From contig NC_019748.1 in the NCBI RefSeq assembly GCF_000317575.1, positions 4,977,210-5,041,209 on the forward strand: a DNA stretch of 64,000 nucleotides, given 5' to 3'. A program made the translations under genes and the position numbers. Source of the DNA: Stanieria cyanosphaera PCC 7437 (GTDB taxonomy: Bacteria > Cyanobacteriota > Cyanobacteriia > Cyanobacteriales > Xenococcaceae). This document shows positions 36,842-46,130 of the stretch, piece by piece. The notes beneath the pieces were generated by a model. It had not been told where the DNA came from. It saw nothing but the letters and a program-made list of their open reading frames with translations, and searched no databases. The stretch's first letter is position 1. Each line of letters opens with the position of its first letter.

Positions 36842-36871
36842 AACACTCATCAATCGATGGGTGTTTTTTTT
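36842..36871 (+). terminator. Intrinsic terminator of the 36.0-36.7 kb operon
   Basis: AACACTCATC pairs with GATGGGTGTT (10 pairs, one G-U) around a 4-nt loop and is followed by a run of T. Confidence 0.8.
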
Positions 36872-36904
36872 ATCGTTAAAATCTTTATAATCTTCCCTGC
36901 AATT

Positions 36905-36973
36905 TTGTGCAAATAAATTGACATAAACAACTAGTGTTTTTATTTAATTCCTCTTTTATTCTTTTAGTTATAG
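36905..36973 (+). promoter_or_regulatory. Shared promoter module, copy 3
   Basis: TTTTGTGCAAATAAA leads into TTGACATAAAC (36918-36928). After 39 nt comes TTATAG (36968-36973), then AGCAATT as in copies 1 and 2. The flanks differ more, yet both boxes and the spacing are kept. It should drive the gene at 37021. Confidence 0.7.
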
Positions 36974-37020
36974 AGCAATTTTAAAAAACAAATCCTAATT
37001 GATTTAAGGAAATTTCAATT

Positions 37021-37404
37021 ATGTCTAACTTCAAAAAAAAGGTTATTATAGGTAAATTTTATCAATGTGTTATTGGAACTATTTTTGTGATTATTGCTTT
37101 AGATTTTCCCTTAAAAGCCAATGCAGAAATTCCACCAATTGAAATTCCCACTGTTCCTCAAGTTGATACTACTGCCTTAAGAAATGGAAGTTTGGTAATT
37201 CAATTATGCAATCAGTATATGTACCAAGCAAGTATTAAACCTAATAATCTAGAACTCCAGACACTTAATCTTAATTGTCAAAATATAAAAAACCAATATA
37301 TACAATGTATAATTACAAGTCCTCCCGAGAATTCATTGCAGTGTATGGAAAACTTGTCTGGATACGCAGAAAATATTCTGCAATATCAACAGTATCTTCA
37401 GTAA
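37021..37404 (+). CDS. Small exported protein (MSNFKK family)
   Basis: This 127-residue protein starts MSNFKKKVIIGKFYQCVIG and has a hydrophobic signal (IGTIFVIIALDFPLKANA). The mature region has four cysteines (VIQLCNQYMY, NLNCQNIKNQYIQCIITS, SLQCMENLSG) spaced as if for two disulfides in a helical bundle. The start resembles the gene at 36039, suggesting a paralogous pair. A GGA site precedes the start. Promoter copy 3 lies upstream and an intrinsic terminator follows. Confidence 0.7.
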   Translation: MSNFKKKVIIGKFYQCVIGTIFVIIALDFPLKANAEIPPIEIPTVPQVDTTALRNGSLVIQLCNQYMYQASIKPNNLELQTLNLNCQNIKNQYIQCIITSPPENSLQCMENLSGYAENILQYQQYLQ

Positions 37405-37451
37405 CTTTTATAATAATTAGTTGACAAAAAACAATAATTTTTCTCTTGTGT

Positions 37452-37477
37452 AGGCATCGAGCTAGCGGTGCCTTTTT
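37452..37477 (+). terminator. Intrinsic terminator
   Basis: AGGCATCG pairs with CGGTGCCT (8 pairs, one G-U) around AGCTAG and is followed by five T. It lies ~48 nt after the stop of the exported-protein gene. Confidence 0.8.
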
Positions 37478-37547
37478 AATTTTTTTAACCTAAATTATCT
37501 CAAGCTATTTTTCTATCTTGCAGTTTTCTGCATTGATCTTGTCTAGA

Positions 37548-37616
37548 TCGAGCAATTAAGTTGACATAAAAGATTAATGTTTTTACTTGTAAATAACTTT
37601 ATTCTAATAAATATAG
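37548..37616 (+). promoter_or_regulatory. Shared promoter module, copy 4
   Basis: GAGCAATTAAG leads into TTGACATAAAA (37561-37571). After 39 nt comes ATATAG (37611-37616). It is the most diverged of the five copies but keeps the spacing exactly, and GTTTTTA is kept inside the spacer. It lies ~65 nt before the small gene at 37680. Confidence 0.6.
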
Positions 37617-37679
37617 AACGGTTAAATAAACAAACAACCTTCGATTTTTCAAAAAAAATCTAATAAAAAGGGAAAAATA

Positions 37680-37859
37680 ATGATTGAATTTTTATCTTGT
37701 TTAAATAATAATGTCGATTTTAATGTTGCGCTCCAAGAAGAACTTAGCCAAAATAAATCTTCTCAAGAAAAAACATCTAAAGCTTTGACTTTAGCAGAGC
37801 GATTAATCCGCCTAGGCTATTTATTAATTTTTCCTGAAAATCATAATTTTAAATATTAA
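37680..37859 (+). CDS. Small 59-residue protein
   Basis: The translation is MIEFLSCLNNNVDFNVALQE, then ELSQNKSSQEKTSKALTLAE and RLIRLGYLLIFPENHNFKY. It has no export signal, unlike the neighbouring small genes. A purine-rich AAAAAGGGAAAAATA precedes the ATG. It sits alone behind promoter copy 4 and ahead of the 278-residue gene, so a leader-peptide or regulator role is possible. Support comes from promoter placement, not homology. Confidence 0.5.
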   Translation: MIEFLSCLNNNVDFNVALQEELSQNKSSQEKTSKALTLAERLIRLGYLLIFPENHNFKY

Positions 37860-38026
37860 TTGTTGCCGAGCTACTAAGAGTAAATAACAAATAAATGTTT
37901 TTAAAGTTTTGTTAACTCTAAAAAGCGTAACAAATAATATTTTATTAACAATAATTTTTCTAGAAATACCAATAAATAATTGTATTTTTCACAAAAAATA
38001 AATCTACTAAAATTGAGAGGAAAAAT

Positions 38027-38863
38027 ATGGGACACGGAGATAGTTGGCAAGCAATCAATCCAAATCTAGATATCGATGAAATCTGCTGCAAAATAGGACA
38101 AGCAGCTAAAATAGATGATTCAGTCTTTTTCCAGGAAGTCGATGACACGGAAACTATAAAAGAAAAAGTTGCTGTTGGTTTGAGTTATGCTGAAACTCCT
38201 TTACGCTATTTTATGCTTTGTGCCACCAAATTTATACCAGAAGCAGATGAAGAAACGACTTACTATGTTTATAGTGCATTTCCTTGGTGTGCTGAGGGTA
38301 TAGTAAGTTCCTTAGAAGTTTGTGAAGTCGGTGATTGGTGCAATCCAATTGAGGGACGTATTAAAGCATCTACTTTAGGGGGAGCTAGTATCAATTTTTT
38401 CGACCCTCATTATTATAAAAACAAACAGAAATACCAAGTAGGTAAACATTATAATTTTTCCCTAGCAGGATTAGTTTATAGGTTGCGAAAAGCAGAGGAA
38501 AAGGTTATCGAACTAGATCTTAATAGCGAACTAAAAAAAATTTTAGACCCTAATTTGTCTTTGGAGCCAGGCGACTTTACTAGTATGCAGATTTCTACAC
38601 GAGGTTCGTGTTTCTTCTATCCCCATGAAAAATATTTTGATGATGTTAGTTTTCGCGCTCCAATTGAGGCAATTGAGTGTTTTAATTTCGATGGAATTAA
38701 ATTTTATCAACTCAAAGTTTTTTTGATAAAAGAAGATGAAGAACATACATTACCCGTTTATCTTTATGCTTCTGAATATGTATTAAAAGATTACGAACCT
38801 CAAGTTGGTGATGATATAGAAGGAGAAATTTGGTTACAAGGAAATTTAATAGACTTTGACTAA
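38027..38863 (+). CDS. Hypothetical protein, two-domain beta-rich
   Basis: This 278-residue cytoplasmic-looking protein starts MGHGDSWQAINPNLDIDEIC. The C-terminal half contains an OB-like pattern (IEAIECFNFDGIKFYQLKVF, LPVYLYASEYVLKDYEPQVG, DDIEGEIWLQGNL) typical of small beta barrels. The N-terminal half is mixed alpha/beta with several Cys. No catalytic motif is visible. It has an AGAGG ribosome site and ends at an intrinsic terminator. It may belong to a bacterial family found in accessory loci; no function is assigned. Confidence 0.65.
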   Translation: MGHGDSWQAINPNLDIDEICCKIGQAAKIDDSVFFQEVDDTETIKEKVAVGLSYAETPLRYFMLCATKFIPEADEETTYYVYSAFPWCAEGIVSSLEVCEVGDWCNPIEGRIKASTLGGASINFFDPHYYKNKQKYQVGKHYNFSLAGLVYRLRKAEEKVIELDLNSELKKILDPNLSLEPGDFTSMQISTRGSCFFYPHEKYFDDVSFRAPIEAIECFNFDGIKFYQLKVFLIKEDEEHTLPVYLYASEYVLKDYEPQVGDDIEGEIWLQGNLIDFD

Positions 38864-38889
38864 AATTTTTAAATCATTAAAATTTATCA

Positions 38890-38918
38890 GTACTCATAAA
38901 TATTATGGGTGCTTTTTT
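38890..38918 (+). terminator. Intrinsic terminator
   Basis: GTACTCATAA pairs with TTATGGGTGC (with G-U pairs) around a 3-nt loop and is followed by six T, about 27 nt after the stop of the 278-residue gene. Confidence 0.75.
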
Positions 38919-39136
38919 ATTTAAAAGGTCAAGAGATCGTATTCGTAAATCTTCAATTAATATTTTGCTTTCAAGTTTAATTTAATAGAGAATACAACAA
39001 ATATTAAACTAATATCTCATAATTTGAGCGAGATTAAACGGTTTAAATAATCTTTTTTTTTAAAGAAATACTGAGATTGAGCCAAAAGATCGCTCAATTC
39101 TTCGTAAAATAACTCAAAAAGCTGGAAACTCGATCA

Positions 39137-41737
39137 ATGTTTAAACGCTTCTCTAGATTTTGGGTTCGCTGTTTTCTTCCTCTTTTATTTTTGAGTAGTT
39201 TTACTTTTTGTTTGTCGTTGAGTGTTCCTCTTAAAGCAACACCAGTAAACACATCTACAGAAGAATTAGTACGGCAAGGAGTGGAATTATATAACCAAAG
39301 TAATTTTTCAAGTGCGATCGCCTTGTGGGAAAAAGCTTTAAAAACTTATCAAAATAACCAAAATAAGCGAGCAGAAACTATAGTTCTAGAAAATTTGGCT
39401 AGAACTTACCGAGAAATCGGACGAATCGATCTCGCTTCAGATTACTGGCAAAGTGCGATCAATAATTACACGTTATTAGGAGATACTCAACAAGTTGGTA
39501 GATCTCTGACCGAACAAGCCCAAGTATACAATCTTTTAGGACAACACAGAGGTGCGATCGCACTTCTATGTGGAAGCGAACAAAATTGTTTTCCAGGTAC
39601 TGCTTTACAAATTGCCCGTCAGCAAAAGGATTTATTGGGAGAGATAGCAGCTAAGGGAAGTTTGGGAGAAACTTATCGCCAACAAGGAAATTACCAAGCA
39701 GCAGTTAAGTATTTAGAAGCTAGTTTAAAACTTGCCGAAATTAATCATAAAAAAACATTTTATCTATCGGCGTTAAATAGTCTCGGTAATACTTATAGTA
39801 GCCTCGCTCGAATAAATTATCGTCGTGCCGAATTGGCATCAGGAAGAGGAGACGAAGAAGAATCAAATCGACTCAAACAAAAAGCAATAAATCGAGATCG
39901 GCAAGCATTAGCAAGTTTTCAAAAAAGTTTACAGCTAGCTTCTCAACCAAAAAATTCTTTCAGTCAGATTAAAGTTTTGCTAAGTACCCTACCTATTAAT
40001 TATCGCCTGGATAATGATCATCTCGCTGCCCGACAACTACAGCAAGCTCTAACCTTATTGAATACTTTACCAGAAGGAAGAGATCGAGTTTACGCAACTA
40101 TCGAGTTGATTAAATTATTACAACCTCCGACTAACAATTCCCTTCAATGTCTAGAATCAAATTTACATCCTCAAGCGATCGCTCTTTTAGAACAAGCTGT
40201 TTCTATCGCTCAAAATCTCCAGGATAATCGCGCTCAATCTTTTGCTTTTGGGGAATTAGGGCATCTTTACGAATGTCGCCAGGAATACAAGCTTGCTTTA
40301 CAATTAACCCAACAAGCTCGTTTAGCTGCCGAACAGGGTTTGGAAAACAAAGATAGTCTCTATCAATGGGAATGGCAAACAGGAAGAATTTTCAAAGCAC
40401 AAGATAAACAACCAGAAGCGATCGCAGCTTACGAAAAATCTCTAGAAACTCTCGAAAGCATTCGGGATGCTTTATTAACTGCTAATCAAAATCTACAATT
40501 TGATTTTCGCGATCGCATCGAGCCTATTTATCGAGATTTAATTGCTCTTAAGTTAGAACGTGTTCCCACCCTAAGTTCAATCCAAACAGAACAAAATTCA
40601 ATCACTAATTTAAATTCTGCTCTCGATAATATAGATGCCCTCAGACTGGCAGAGTTACAAAACTATTTTGGTAACGATTGTGCAATCGCAGAATTTAACC
40701 GAGCGACTACTCTAACCAGTACGGATAAAAATACTGCCATTTTTAACTCAATTATTTTACCCAATCGCACGGGAATTATAGTGACTTTTCCCTCCTCTAC
40801 CAAAAAAATTACCTGGATCGAGCGAGATCGAGAGAGTCTCAGACAAGAAATTATTGAATTTCGTCGGGGTTTGGGAAGGTTTTTTGATGAAGTGTACGAT
40901 ACCGGACAGGCAGAAAATATCTACAATTTACTAATCGCACCCTTTGCTGAAGATCTCGAACGCGAAAAGATTACAACTTTAGTCTTTATTCAAGATGGAA
41001 TTTTACGCAGTATTCCGATGGCAGCACTTTACGATGGCAAACAGTTTTTAATCCAGAAATATGCGATCGCGACTACTCCTAGTTTAAAACTTACTAATTT
41101 TAGCCCGAGCAATCGTCAACAGTTAAAAGCATTAGCTTTGGGTTTTGATCGAGAAGCTAAAGTAAACAATACTCTCTTTCCCGCTTTACCTCAAGTTACT
41201 GAAGAAGTAAAAAGTATAGAACAAGAATTAAAAGGAAGTAAGAAACTATTAAATCGAGAATTCACCCGCGATCGCCTACAACAAGAATTAAATCAAACTA
41301 CCTATCCTATTATTCATATTGCCACTCACGGCGAATTTGGAGCCGAACCAAAAGATACTTTTTTAATCACGGGCGATCGACGCAAACTAACAATCTCCGA
41401 ACTAGATCGAATCCTTCGCAACACTCCAGAAGGAGCATCTGAAATTCAATTACTAGCTCTAACAGCTTGTAAAACAGCGATCGGCGATGAACGCTCTGCT
41501 TTGGGATTGGCAGGAGTAGCCGTACAAGCAGGAGTAAAAAGTGCGTTGGCTTCTCTGTGGGCAATTAACGATACCATAACTGCCCAACTCGTTCGAGATT
41601 TTTATGCAGCTTTAGAAAATCCCAATCTCAATAAGGCTGAGGCATTACGACAGGCTCAAATTAAACTGATCAAAGAAGGAGATTATTCTCACCCTGCTTA
41701 CTGGTCTCCTTTTATTTTGATTGGTAATTGGTTGTAG
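39137..41737 (+). CDS. Exported TPR-CHAT protein (caspase-like)
   Basis: This 866-residue protein has a signal peptide (RCFLPLLFLSSFTFCLSLSV), about eight TPR units (residues ~40-460) and a C-terminal CHAT domain. The CHAT dyad is visible as His731 in IIHIATHGEFG and Cys778 in LLALTACKTAIGD, so the protease looks intact. The closing SHPAYWSPFILIGNW is typical. CHAT proteases are caspase relatives that cleave partner proteins. Cyanobacterial TPR-CHAT genes are often found with TPS adhesins, CHASE2 kinases and DUF928, as here. The target is unknown. Confidence 0.92.
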   Translation: MFKRFSRFWVRCFLPLLFLSSFTFCLSLSVPLKATPVNTSTEELVRQGVELYNQSNFSSAIALWEKALKTYQNNQNKRAETIVLENLARTYREIGRIDLASDYWQSAINNYTLLGDTQQVGRSLTEQAQVYNLLGQHRGAIALLCGSEQNCFPGTALQIARQQKDLLGEIAAKGSLGETYRQQGNYQAAVKYLEASLKLAEINHKKTFYLSALNSLGNTYSSLARINYRRAELASGRGDEEESNRLKQKAINRDRQALASFQKSLQLASQPKNSFSQIKVLLSTLPINYRLDNDHLAARQLQQALTLLNTLPEGRDRVYATIELIKLLQPPTNNSLQCLESNLHPQAIALLEQAVSIAQNLQDNRAQSFAFGELGHLYECRQEYKLALQLTQQARLAAEQGLENKDSLYQWEWQTGRIFKAQDKQPEAIAAYEKSLETLESIRDALLTANQNLQFDFRDRIEPIYRDLIALKLERVPTLSSIQTEQNSITNLNSALDNIDALRLAELQNYFGNDCAIAEFNRATTLTSTDKNTAIFNSIILPNRTGIIVTFPSSTKKITWIERDRESLRQEIIEFRRGLGRFFDEVYDTGQAENIYNLLIAPFAEDLEREKITTLVFIQDGILRSIPMAALYDGKQFLIQKYAIATTPSLKLTNFSPSNRQQLKALALGFDREAKVNNTLFPALPQVTEEVKSIEQELKGSKKLLNREFTRDRLQQELNQTTYPIIHIATHGEFGAEPKDTFLITGDRRKLTISELDRILRNTPEGASEIQLLALTACKTAIGDERSALGLAGVAVQAGVKSALASLWAINDTITAQLVRDFYAALENPNLNKAEALRQAQIKLIKEGDYSHPAYWSPFILIGNWL

Positions 41738-41844
41738 CGACGTGTTTAGTATAACTTCTCTTGTTTTTTCAAAATTCATAGTGTTTGTGTGGCAAAATAA
41801 GAGATTGAATTTATAAGTAAATACTTATAAAATGGAGAAAGTGA

Positions 41845-42207
41845 TTGGCAAATGGTAATGATATCAAATTAGTTATTTGGATGGGAGATAGCCTCAAACA
41901 AGTCAAAAGCTTCCCAGATGCTGTACGTCGTGATATTGGTTCATCTCTGTATGATGCACAAAAAGGAGATAAACCAGACAACGCCAAGCCTCTTAAGGGA
42001 GTAGGCAATGGAATTTTTGAGATTGTTACACGATTTGACTCTGATACCTACAGGACGGTTTACGCGATACAAATTGGAAACTGCATTTATGTCCTTCATG
42101 CTTTTCAGAAAAAATCGCCCAAGGGTATAAAGACGGCACAGAAAGATGTCGATTTAATTAAAAAACGTTATAAGCAAGCACTTGAGATCTCGAAGGAGTC
42201 AAACTAA
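41845..42207 (+). CDS. higB: HigB-like toxin (phage Gp49-like/RelE superfamily)
   Basis: This 120-residue protein has the family pattern KLVIWMGDSLKQVKSFPDAV, PLKGVGNGIFEIVTRFDSDT, YRTVYAIQIGNCIYVLHAFQ and KKSPKGIKTAQKDVDLIKKR. HigB toxins are ribosome-dependent mRNA interferases. The start is TTG with GGAG 8 nt upstream. It overlaps the antitoxin gene by ATGA-type coupling, with the toxin first as usual for higBA. Confidence 0.85.
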   Translation: MANGNDIKLVIWMGDSLKQVKSFPDAVRRDIGSSLYDAQKGDKPDNAKPLKGVGNGIFEIVTRFDSDTYRTVYAIQIGNCIYVLHAFQKKSPKGIKTAQKDVDLIKKRYKQALEISKESN

Positions 42208-42542
42208 TGAGTGAAGAAAACACGCCAATCGAATTTATCAAAAGTAGTGGCAATGTTTTTGAAGATCTGGACTTAGAAGACGCAGAAGAACTATTGATTC
42301 GTGCCAAACTGGGTTATACTGTCCGCCAAATATTAGAAAGTCGTCATTTAAAACAGCAAGAAATTGCGACTCTTTTGAAGATTAAACAACCAGAAGTATC
42401 TAACCTAATGAAAGGTAAGTATCATCTATTTTCTGAAGGTCGCTTATTTGGTTTCCTAAATAAACTGGAACAAAAAATAATTATTCAAATTGCTCAACAT
42501 CGTACTGGAGAACCATTACAAGATGTTACTTTAGAAAAGTAA
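42207..42542 (+). CDS. higA: HigA-like XRE antitoxin
   Basis: This 111-residue protein has an XRE-type helix-turn-helix (LGYTVRQILESRHLKQQEIA, LLKIKQPEVSNLMKGKYHLF) at residues ~45-85 and an N-terminal acidic toxin-binding part. It neutralises the upstream toxin and represses the operon. It forms a complete type II module with the HigB-like gene. It is convergent with the DUF928 gene, with a ~60-nt gap. Confidence 0.88.
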   Translation: MSEENTPIEFIKSSGNVFEDLDLEDAEELLIRAKLGYTVRQILESRHLKQQEIATLLKIKQPEVSNLMKGKYHLFSEGRLFGFLNKLEQKIIIQIAQHRTGEPLQDVTLEK

Positions 42543-42600
42543 TAAAAAGAATGCAAAGTAGCCCGCACTCAATTTGACTAGAAAGTCTCGCGTTTTTGGG

Positions 42601-43383
42601 TTACGGTAATTGAGAAGAATTTTGGCGTGTTTGTACCTGAACAATCTGCTCTATTTTTTCCTTTTGTAGAACAATATTATCGTTTGAAGGTGTTTCTGTT
42701 TCTACTAAATCCTTCAACAAAGCTAATTGTAAATCTTTAGCTTTTAATGGTTCTGTAGTGTTTAAAGTTTCTGCCCAAGCATCGTACCACAATCCAGAAG
42801 TAGCATAAACATCCGCTCTAGCAAGTGGTTGTTTGACGGTAGCTAGTTGCTTTTCTAATTCTGGTGGAGTAGTAACTACTTCAATTTCAGCTTTTGCTTC
42901 CAAAGCTTGAGATGTTTCGTTGGGATCACAAATCAAGACTACTTTCCAAAGATACTTTTGTCCGACAGATAAACCTTGATCTTGTTCGGGAAGAGATATT
43001 TTCATAAATCCTGGAGAACTTTGTAAACTAGATCGGTAAATCCTTTCAAGTTTCTTGTCAGCATCTTGTCGATATAGATGAAATTCTAAAGGATAAGATT
43101 TAGTGTCTGGGACATACCAGACAAAAGTAGGATGAGCAGAAACAGTTTGTCCTATATAGCTTTGAGGAGCGATCGCGGTTAGTTTTGTTTGAGTATTACT
43201 ACTACATCCCCCCGTTCTGGTAGAGGTAGTTCCCTCAGCATTGGCAATAGATGGATTTGAAGGTTTTTTATACTTGGCTAGAGCTATAGTTGGAATTGTT
43301 ATAAATAAGCTTATAAAAAGTAAAAAAAGCCAAGATCGATATTGATGTTTATATTTATAAAATATTTGCTTCGGCTTATTCAT
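42601..43383 (-). CDS. DUF928 exported protein
   Basis: A signal peptide (SWLFLLFISLFITIPTIALA) precedes a DUF928 domain: LTAIAPQSYIGQTVSAHPTF, VWYVPDTKSYPLEFHLYR, VGQKYLWKVVLICDPNETS, and the helical C-terminus ADVYATSGLWYDAWAETL. DUF928 proteins are periplasmic, of unknown function, and co-occur with CHAT, CHASE2 and TPS genes in cyanobacteria. I start at MNKPKQIF; a GTG six codons upstream is possible. It is last in a minus-strand run: regulator, CHASE2 kinase, exported protein, DUF928. Confidence 0.85.
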   Translation of the reverse strand: MNKPKQIFYKYKHQYRSWLFLLFISLFITIPTIALAKYKKPSNPSIANAEGTTSTRTGGCSSNTQTKLTAIAPQSYIGQTVSAHPTFVWYVPDTKSYPLEFHLYRQDADKKLERIYRSSLQSSPGFMKISLPEQDQGLSVGQKYLWKVVLICDPNETSQALEAKAEIEVVTTPPELEKQLATVKQPLARADVYATSGLWYDAWAETLNTTEPLKAKDLQLALLKDLVETETPSNDNIVLQKEKIEQIVQVQTRQNSSQLP

Positions 43384-43442
43384 AATTATTTTTGTAGACA
43401 CAATTTAATTGATACTTTCTAATTATTATTAAAAACTAAAAC

Positions 43443-43862
43443 TTACAACCGCGAACCACGCCAGGGAAATTTTTGTTGAGAATTTTCCAAATTCCAGTAG
43501 CCATTGAAATTAGAAAAGTCTTTGGAAAAAACGATTGTCAGATTTCCCGTTCCGTATTTATCATTCCATCTACAGCTAATCAAACCAATTTTGATTGATT
43601 GACACTCAGATAAAGCACCAGAAACGGTCGAATGTTTTTCTCTCATTGTATAACTACCAATTAGTTCATTTCGAGCAACTAAATTAAATTCTGTCGTTCC
43701 CCTTGTTAGAGTACCTGCATTCCAAATAAAACTTTGATAATTTCCTGTTGCTTTTTTTAGCCAATTATTTTGAGATTCTGCTTTTGTAACTATACTGTAA
43801 GTAATGACCATTAAAGAGAGAGATACTACAGTACCGAAAATGTATTTTGAAGTTTTTAACAT
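43443..43862 (-). CDS. Small exported protein
   Basis: The signal peptide MLKTSKYIFGTVVSLSLMVI is followed by a ~110-residue mature beta domain (WLKKATGNYQSFIWNAGTLT, EFNLVARNELIGSYTMREKH, LISCRWNDKYGTGNLTIVFS, NFNGYWN) with a lipocalin-like or bounded-barrel pattern. It has two cysteines. I use the ATG at MLKTSK; an upstream TTG frame exists. A TTGGCATAAAA box on the minus strand at 43942-43952 resembles the shared regulatory motif. It is probably transcribed with DUF928. Confidence 0.65.
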   Translation of the reverse strand: MLKTSKYIFGTVVSLSLMVITYSIVTKAESQNNWLKKATGNYQSFIWNAGTLTRGTTEFNLVARNELIGSYTMREKHSTVSGALSECQSIKIGLISCRWNDKYGTGNLTIVFSKDFSNFNGYWNLENSQQKFPWRGSRL

Positions 43863-43941
43863 AAAATATTGACTTAAAAATCTTGTTTTTTTGTTTTCAA
43901 CTATTTTATTAAACAATAATTTAAAAGCTGCTTAAATAAAC

Positions 43942-43952
43942 TTTTATGCCAA
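43942..43952 (-). promoter_or_regulatory. Possible diverged copy of the shared regulatory box
   Basis: On the minus strand this reads TTGGCATAAAA, and an AAAATAG -10-like sequence follows about 35 nt later, about four bases short of the spacing in the five good copies. It lies before the exported-protein/DUF928 pair. The match is suggestive only. Confidence 0.3.
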
Positions 43953-44024
43953 AAAATCTGTAGTTTTAACCCAAAAAATTTGCATATTTATGCAAAAAAA
44001 ATAAAACAATAATAGTACAAATAG

Positions 44025-45971
44025 CTAGAAAAACCAAAACCAACTTTTATTAACCGCCCAGGTTAGTTCGCAAACAGTTCCTTTGGGAAAATTAGGACGA
44101 CGCTGAAATTTTCCTCCCAATTGCCAAGCTAAGTTTTTTGCAGCTTTTGAACCCCATCCTCCAGTTTGTCGCTGCTCTGTTTGCCTTTCAATCTCAACTC
44201 CTATACCGTTATCTTCAACACGGATAAAATTTTGTTCCTTTTCTTGTCCGCAGCTTACTTTGAGACGAGTTACGCCTTCGGCATATTTGCCTACATTAAT
44301 TAGGGCTTCTTCTAAAAATCGACATAGATCGCTTTTTTGTTCGAGAGATAGTCTACTTTCATCTAATTCTTTAAAATTAGGAATTCTAACTTTGATAGTA
44401 GGAAAACAGGGTAAATCTCTCCTCATAACTTCATCATAGGTTTGATAGAGAATATCTTGAAGTGGATTTTGCAGATTAATTTGCACTTCATTGATAAAAA
44501 TGATATTTTCGCTTCTGATCATTTCCCTGCTAATCGAATCCCGAAGTTCCCGCAACTCCAGGTCTAATTGTTCTGATTGGGATACTAAAATATTTTTATC
44601 TTCGGGGGAAACAAAATTAAATTGTTTTAATTTACTCGAAAGTTGAGCGAGAGTTTGCAGTGGTTGAGCGTGAATAGCATCAAAAATACGTTCGATACTC
44701 TTTTGCCGATCTTGCGATCGCAATTTTAAATATTCCAACTCCTGTCGATAACGATAGAAAAGTGAAGCCGTCAAACCAGCAGCATTAATTGATAGTACCA
44801 AGAGACTGGGAATGACAGGAATCCACCAACCTAATAACAGCGCGCCATAACAAATCCCGATTAAAATAATTCCCGTGATGCCCAAACCGACAAAAATCGA
44901 CCAGGGCGATCGCAAAAAACGACTCAAACTAATTCCGATTAAACCCCAAAAAATAATCCAGACATACTCCCAACCATCTGTCCAGGTTTTAATTAAAGGT
45001 CGTTGTTCTAAAACCCCATTAACAATTTGACTAATAGCATGAGCTTGCAATTCGATTCCGTATACGAAGGGACGATGAGGAATTCCAGGAACATTAATAA
45101 TATCTTTAGCGGTTAAAGTAGTAACTCCAATTAAAACAATGCGATCGCGAATTAATTGTGAGGAAACTTTACCATTTTTAATGTCTTCGAGAGAAACAAT
45201 TGTAAAAGGAGTTTGGTTGCTACGAGGATTTAATAAGATTTGATTGCCCCCACTATTTACACGAACATAGGCACCAGAGTTGGGTTGTAAACGAGGTAAT
45301 GCCTTATCATTAAAAGCAATGCTCCATTCATCATCAGGAACATTCTCCATCGTCCATCCTTGTTTGGCTAAATAAATTTGTGCCAGCTTTATTATCAAAG
45401 ATTCTCGATACTCTCCCTGAAGATTGGAAGTGCTTAATACAATACGTCTGAGACTACTCTCGTCGAGAACAGCATCAATAAAACCAACCCTTTCGGGAGG
45501 TAAAGATGGTGGAGGTTTAATAATATTACCCCCACGATCTGGTAAAGCTTTATCAACACCGATTAAATTCTGATATTTCTGCCAAACTCTAACTAATCGA
45601 GCGTATCCCTCGGCATCTTCGGGAGGAACTGGTAGATCTCGAATAATATCTACACCAATTACAGCAGGATGATTAGATGCTATTTTTTCGATCAATGCGG
45701 ATAAATCGCGGTCGGGAATGGGATAAGTTTCAATTTTTTGAACATCTTCTTCATCGATCCCGACAATTAAAATCCTTTCATCGGTAGGTTCGATTGGACG
45801 CAGACGTAAAAAGCGATCAAATGCTGCTAATTCTAAAAACTGTAAATTGCCCGTTACTCGCGCCAAGACTATCAAAGAAATTACTAAGATTCCAGGCATT
45901 GCACCTATGCGCCAGATGATTAATTCTTGTTTGAATTTTTGTTTCAAGCTTTGCCAAAAAAAAGGATTCAT
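44025..45971 (-). CDS. CHASE2-domain sensor histidine kinase
   Basis: Order in the protein: an N-terminal membrane helix; an extracytoplasmic CHASE2 domain (residues ~40-330; LQFLELAAFDRFLRLRPIEP, ILIVGIDEEDVQKI, LIRDRIVLIGVTTLTAKDII); three membrane helices (~335-405); then a HisKA_3-like region with phosphoacceptor His434 in FDAIHAQPLQTLAQ and a HATPase (EEALINVGKYA, VEDNGIGVE, GGWGSKAAK). It would autophosphorylate in response to a periplasmic signal and pass phosphate to the NarL-type regulator encoded just upstream. Family partners are DUF928 and CHAT genes, both nearby. Confidence 0.93.
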   Translation of the reverse strand: MNPFFWQSLKQKFKQELIIWRIGAMPGILVISLIVLARVTGNLQFLELAAFDRFLRLRPIEPTDERILIVGIDEEDVQKIETYPIPDRDLSALIEKIASNHPAVIGVDIIRDLPVPPEDAEGYARLVRVWQKYQNLIGVDKALPDRGGNIIKPPPSLPPERVGFIDAVLDESSLRRIVLSTSNLQGEYRESLIIKLAQIYLAKQGWTMENVPDDEWSIAFNDKALPRLQPNSGAYVRVNSGGNQILLNPRSNQTPFTIVSLEDIKNGKVSSQLIRDRIVLIGVTTLTAKDIINVPGIPHRPFVYGIELQAHAISQIVNGVLEQRPLIKTWTDGWEYVWIIFWGLIGISLSRFLRSPWSIFVGLGITGIILIGICYGALLLGWWIPVIPSLLVLSINAAGLTASLFYRYRQELEYLKLRSQDRQKSIERIFDAIHAQPLQTLAQLSSKLKQFNFVSPEDKNILVSQSEQLDLELRELRDSISREMIRSENIIFINEVQINLQNPLQDILYQTYDEVMRRDLPCFPTIKVRIPNFKELDESRLSLEQKSDLCRFLEEALINVGKYAEGVTRLKVSCGQEKEQNFIRVEDNGIGVEIERQTEQRQTGGWGSKAAKNLAWQLGGKFQRRPNFPKGTVCELTWAVNKSWFWFF

Positions 45972-46130
45972 ATTTAATTCTAATTATTAGTTCAGAAGTC
46001 AAGTAAAGCTAAAGCGAATTAGAATTATTGATAAAAATACTTGACTATTAAATTGGAAAGTTTGCCAAAAAAGTTAGCAGCAGTTTGATTAGTACTGCAA
46101 AAAATATGTATTCTCGAAAAAGTTCTTTTT

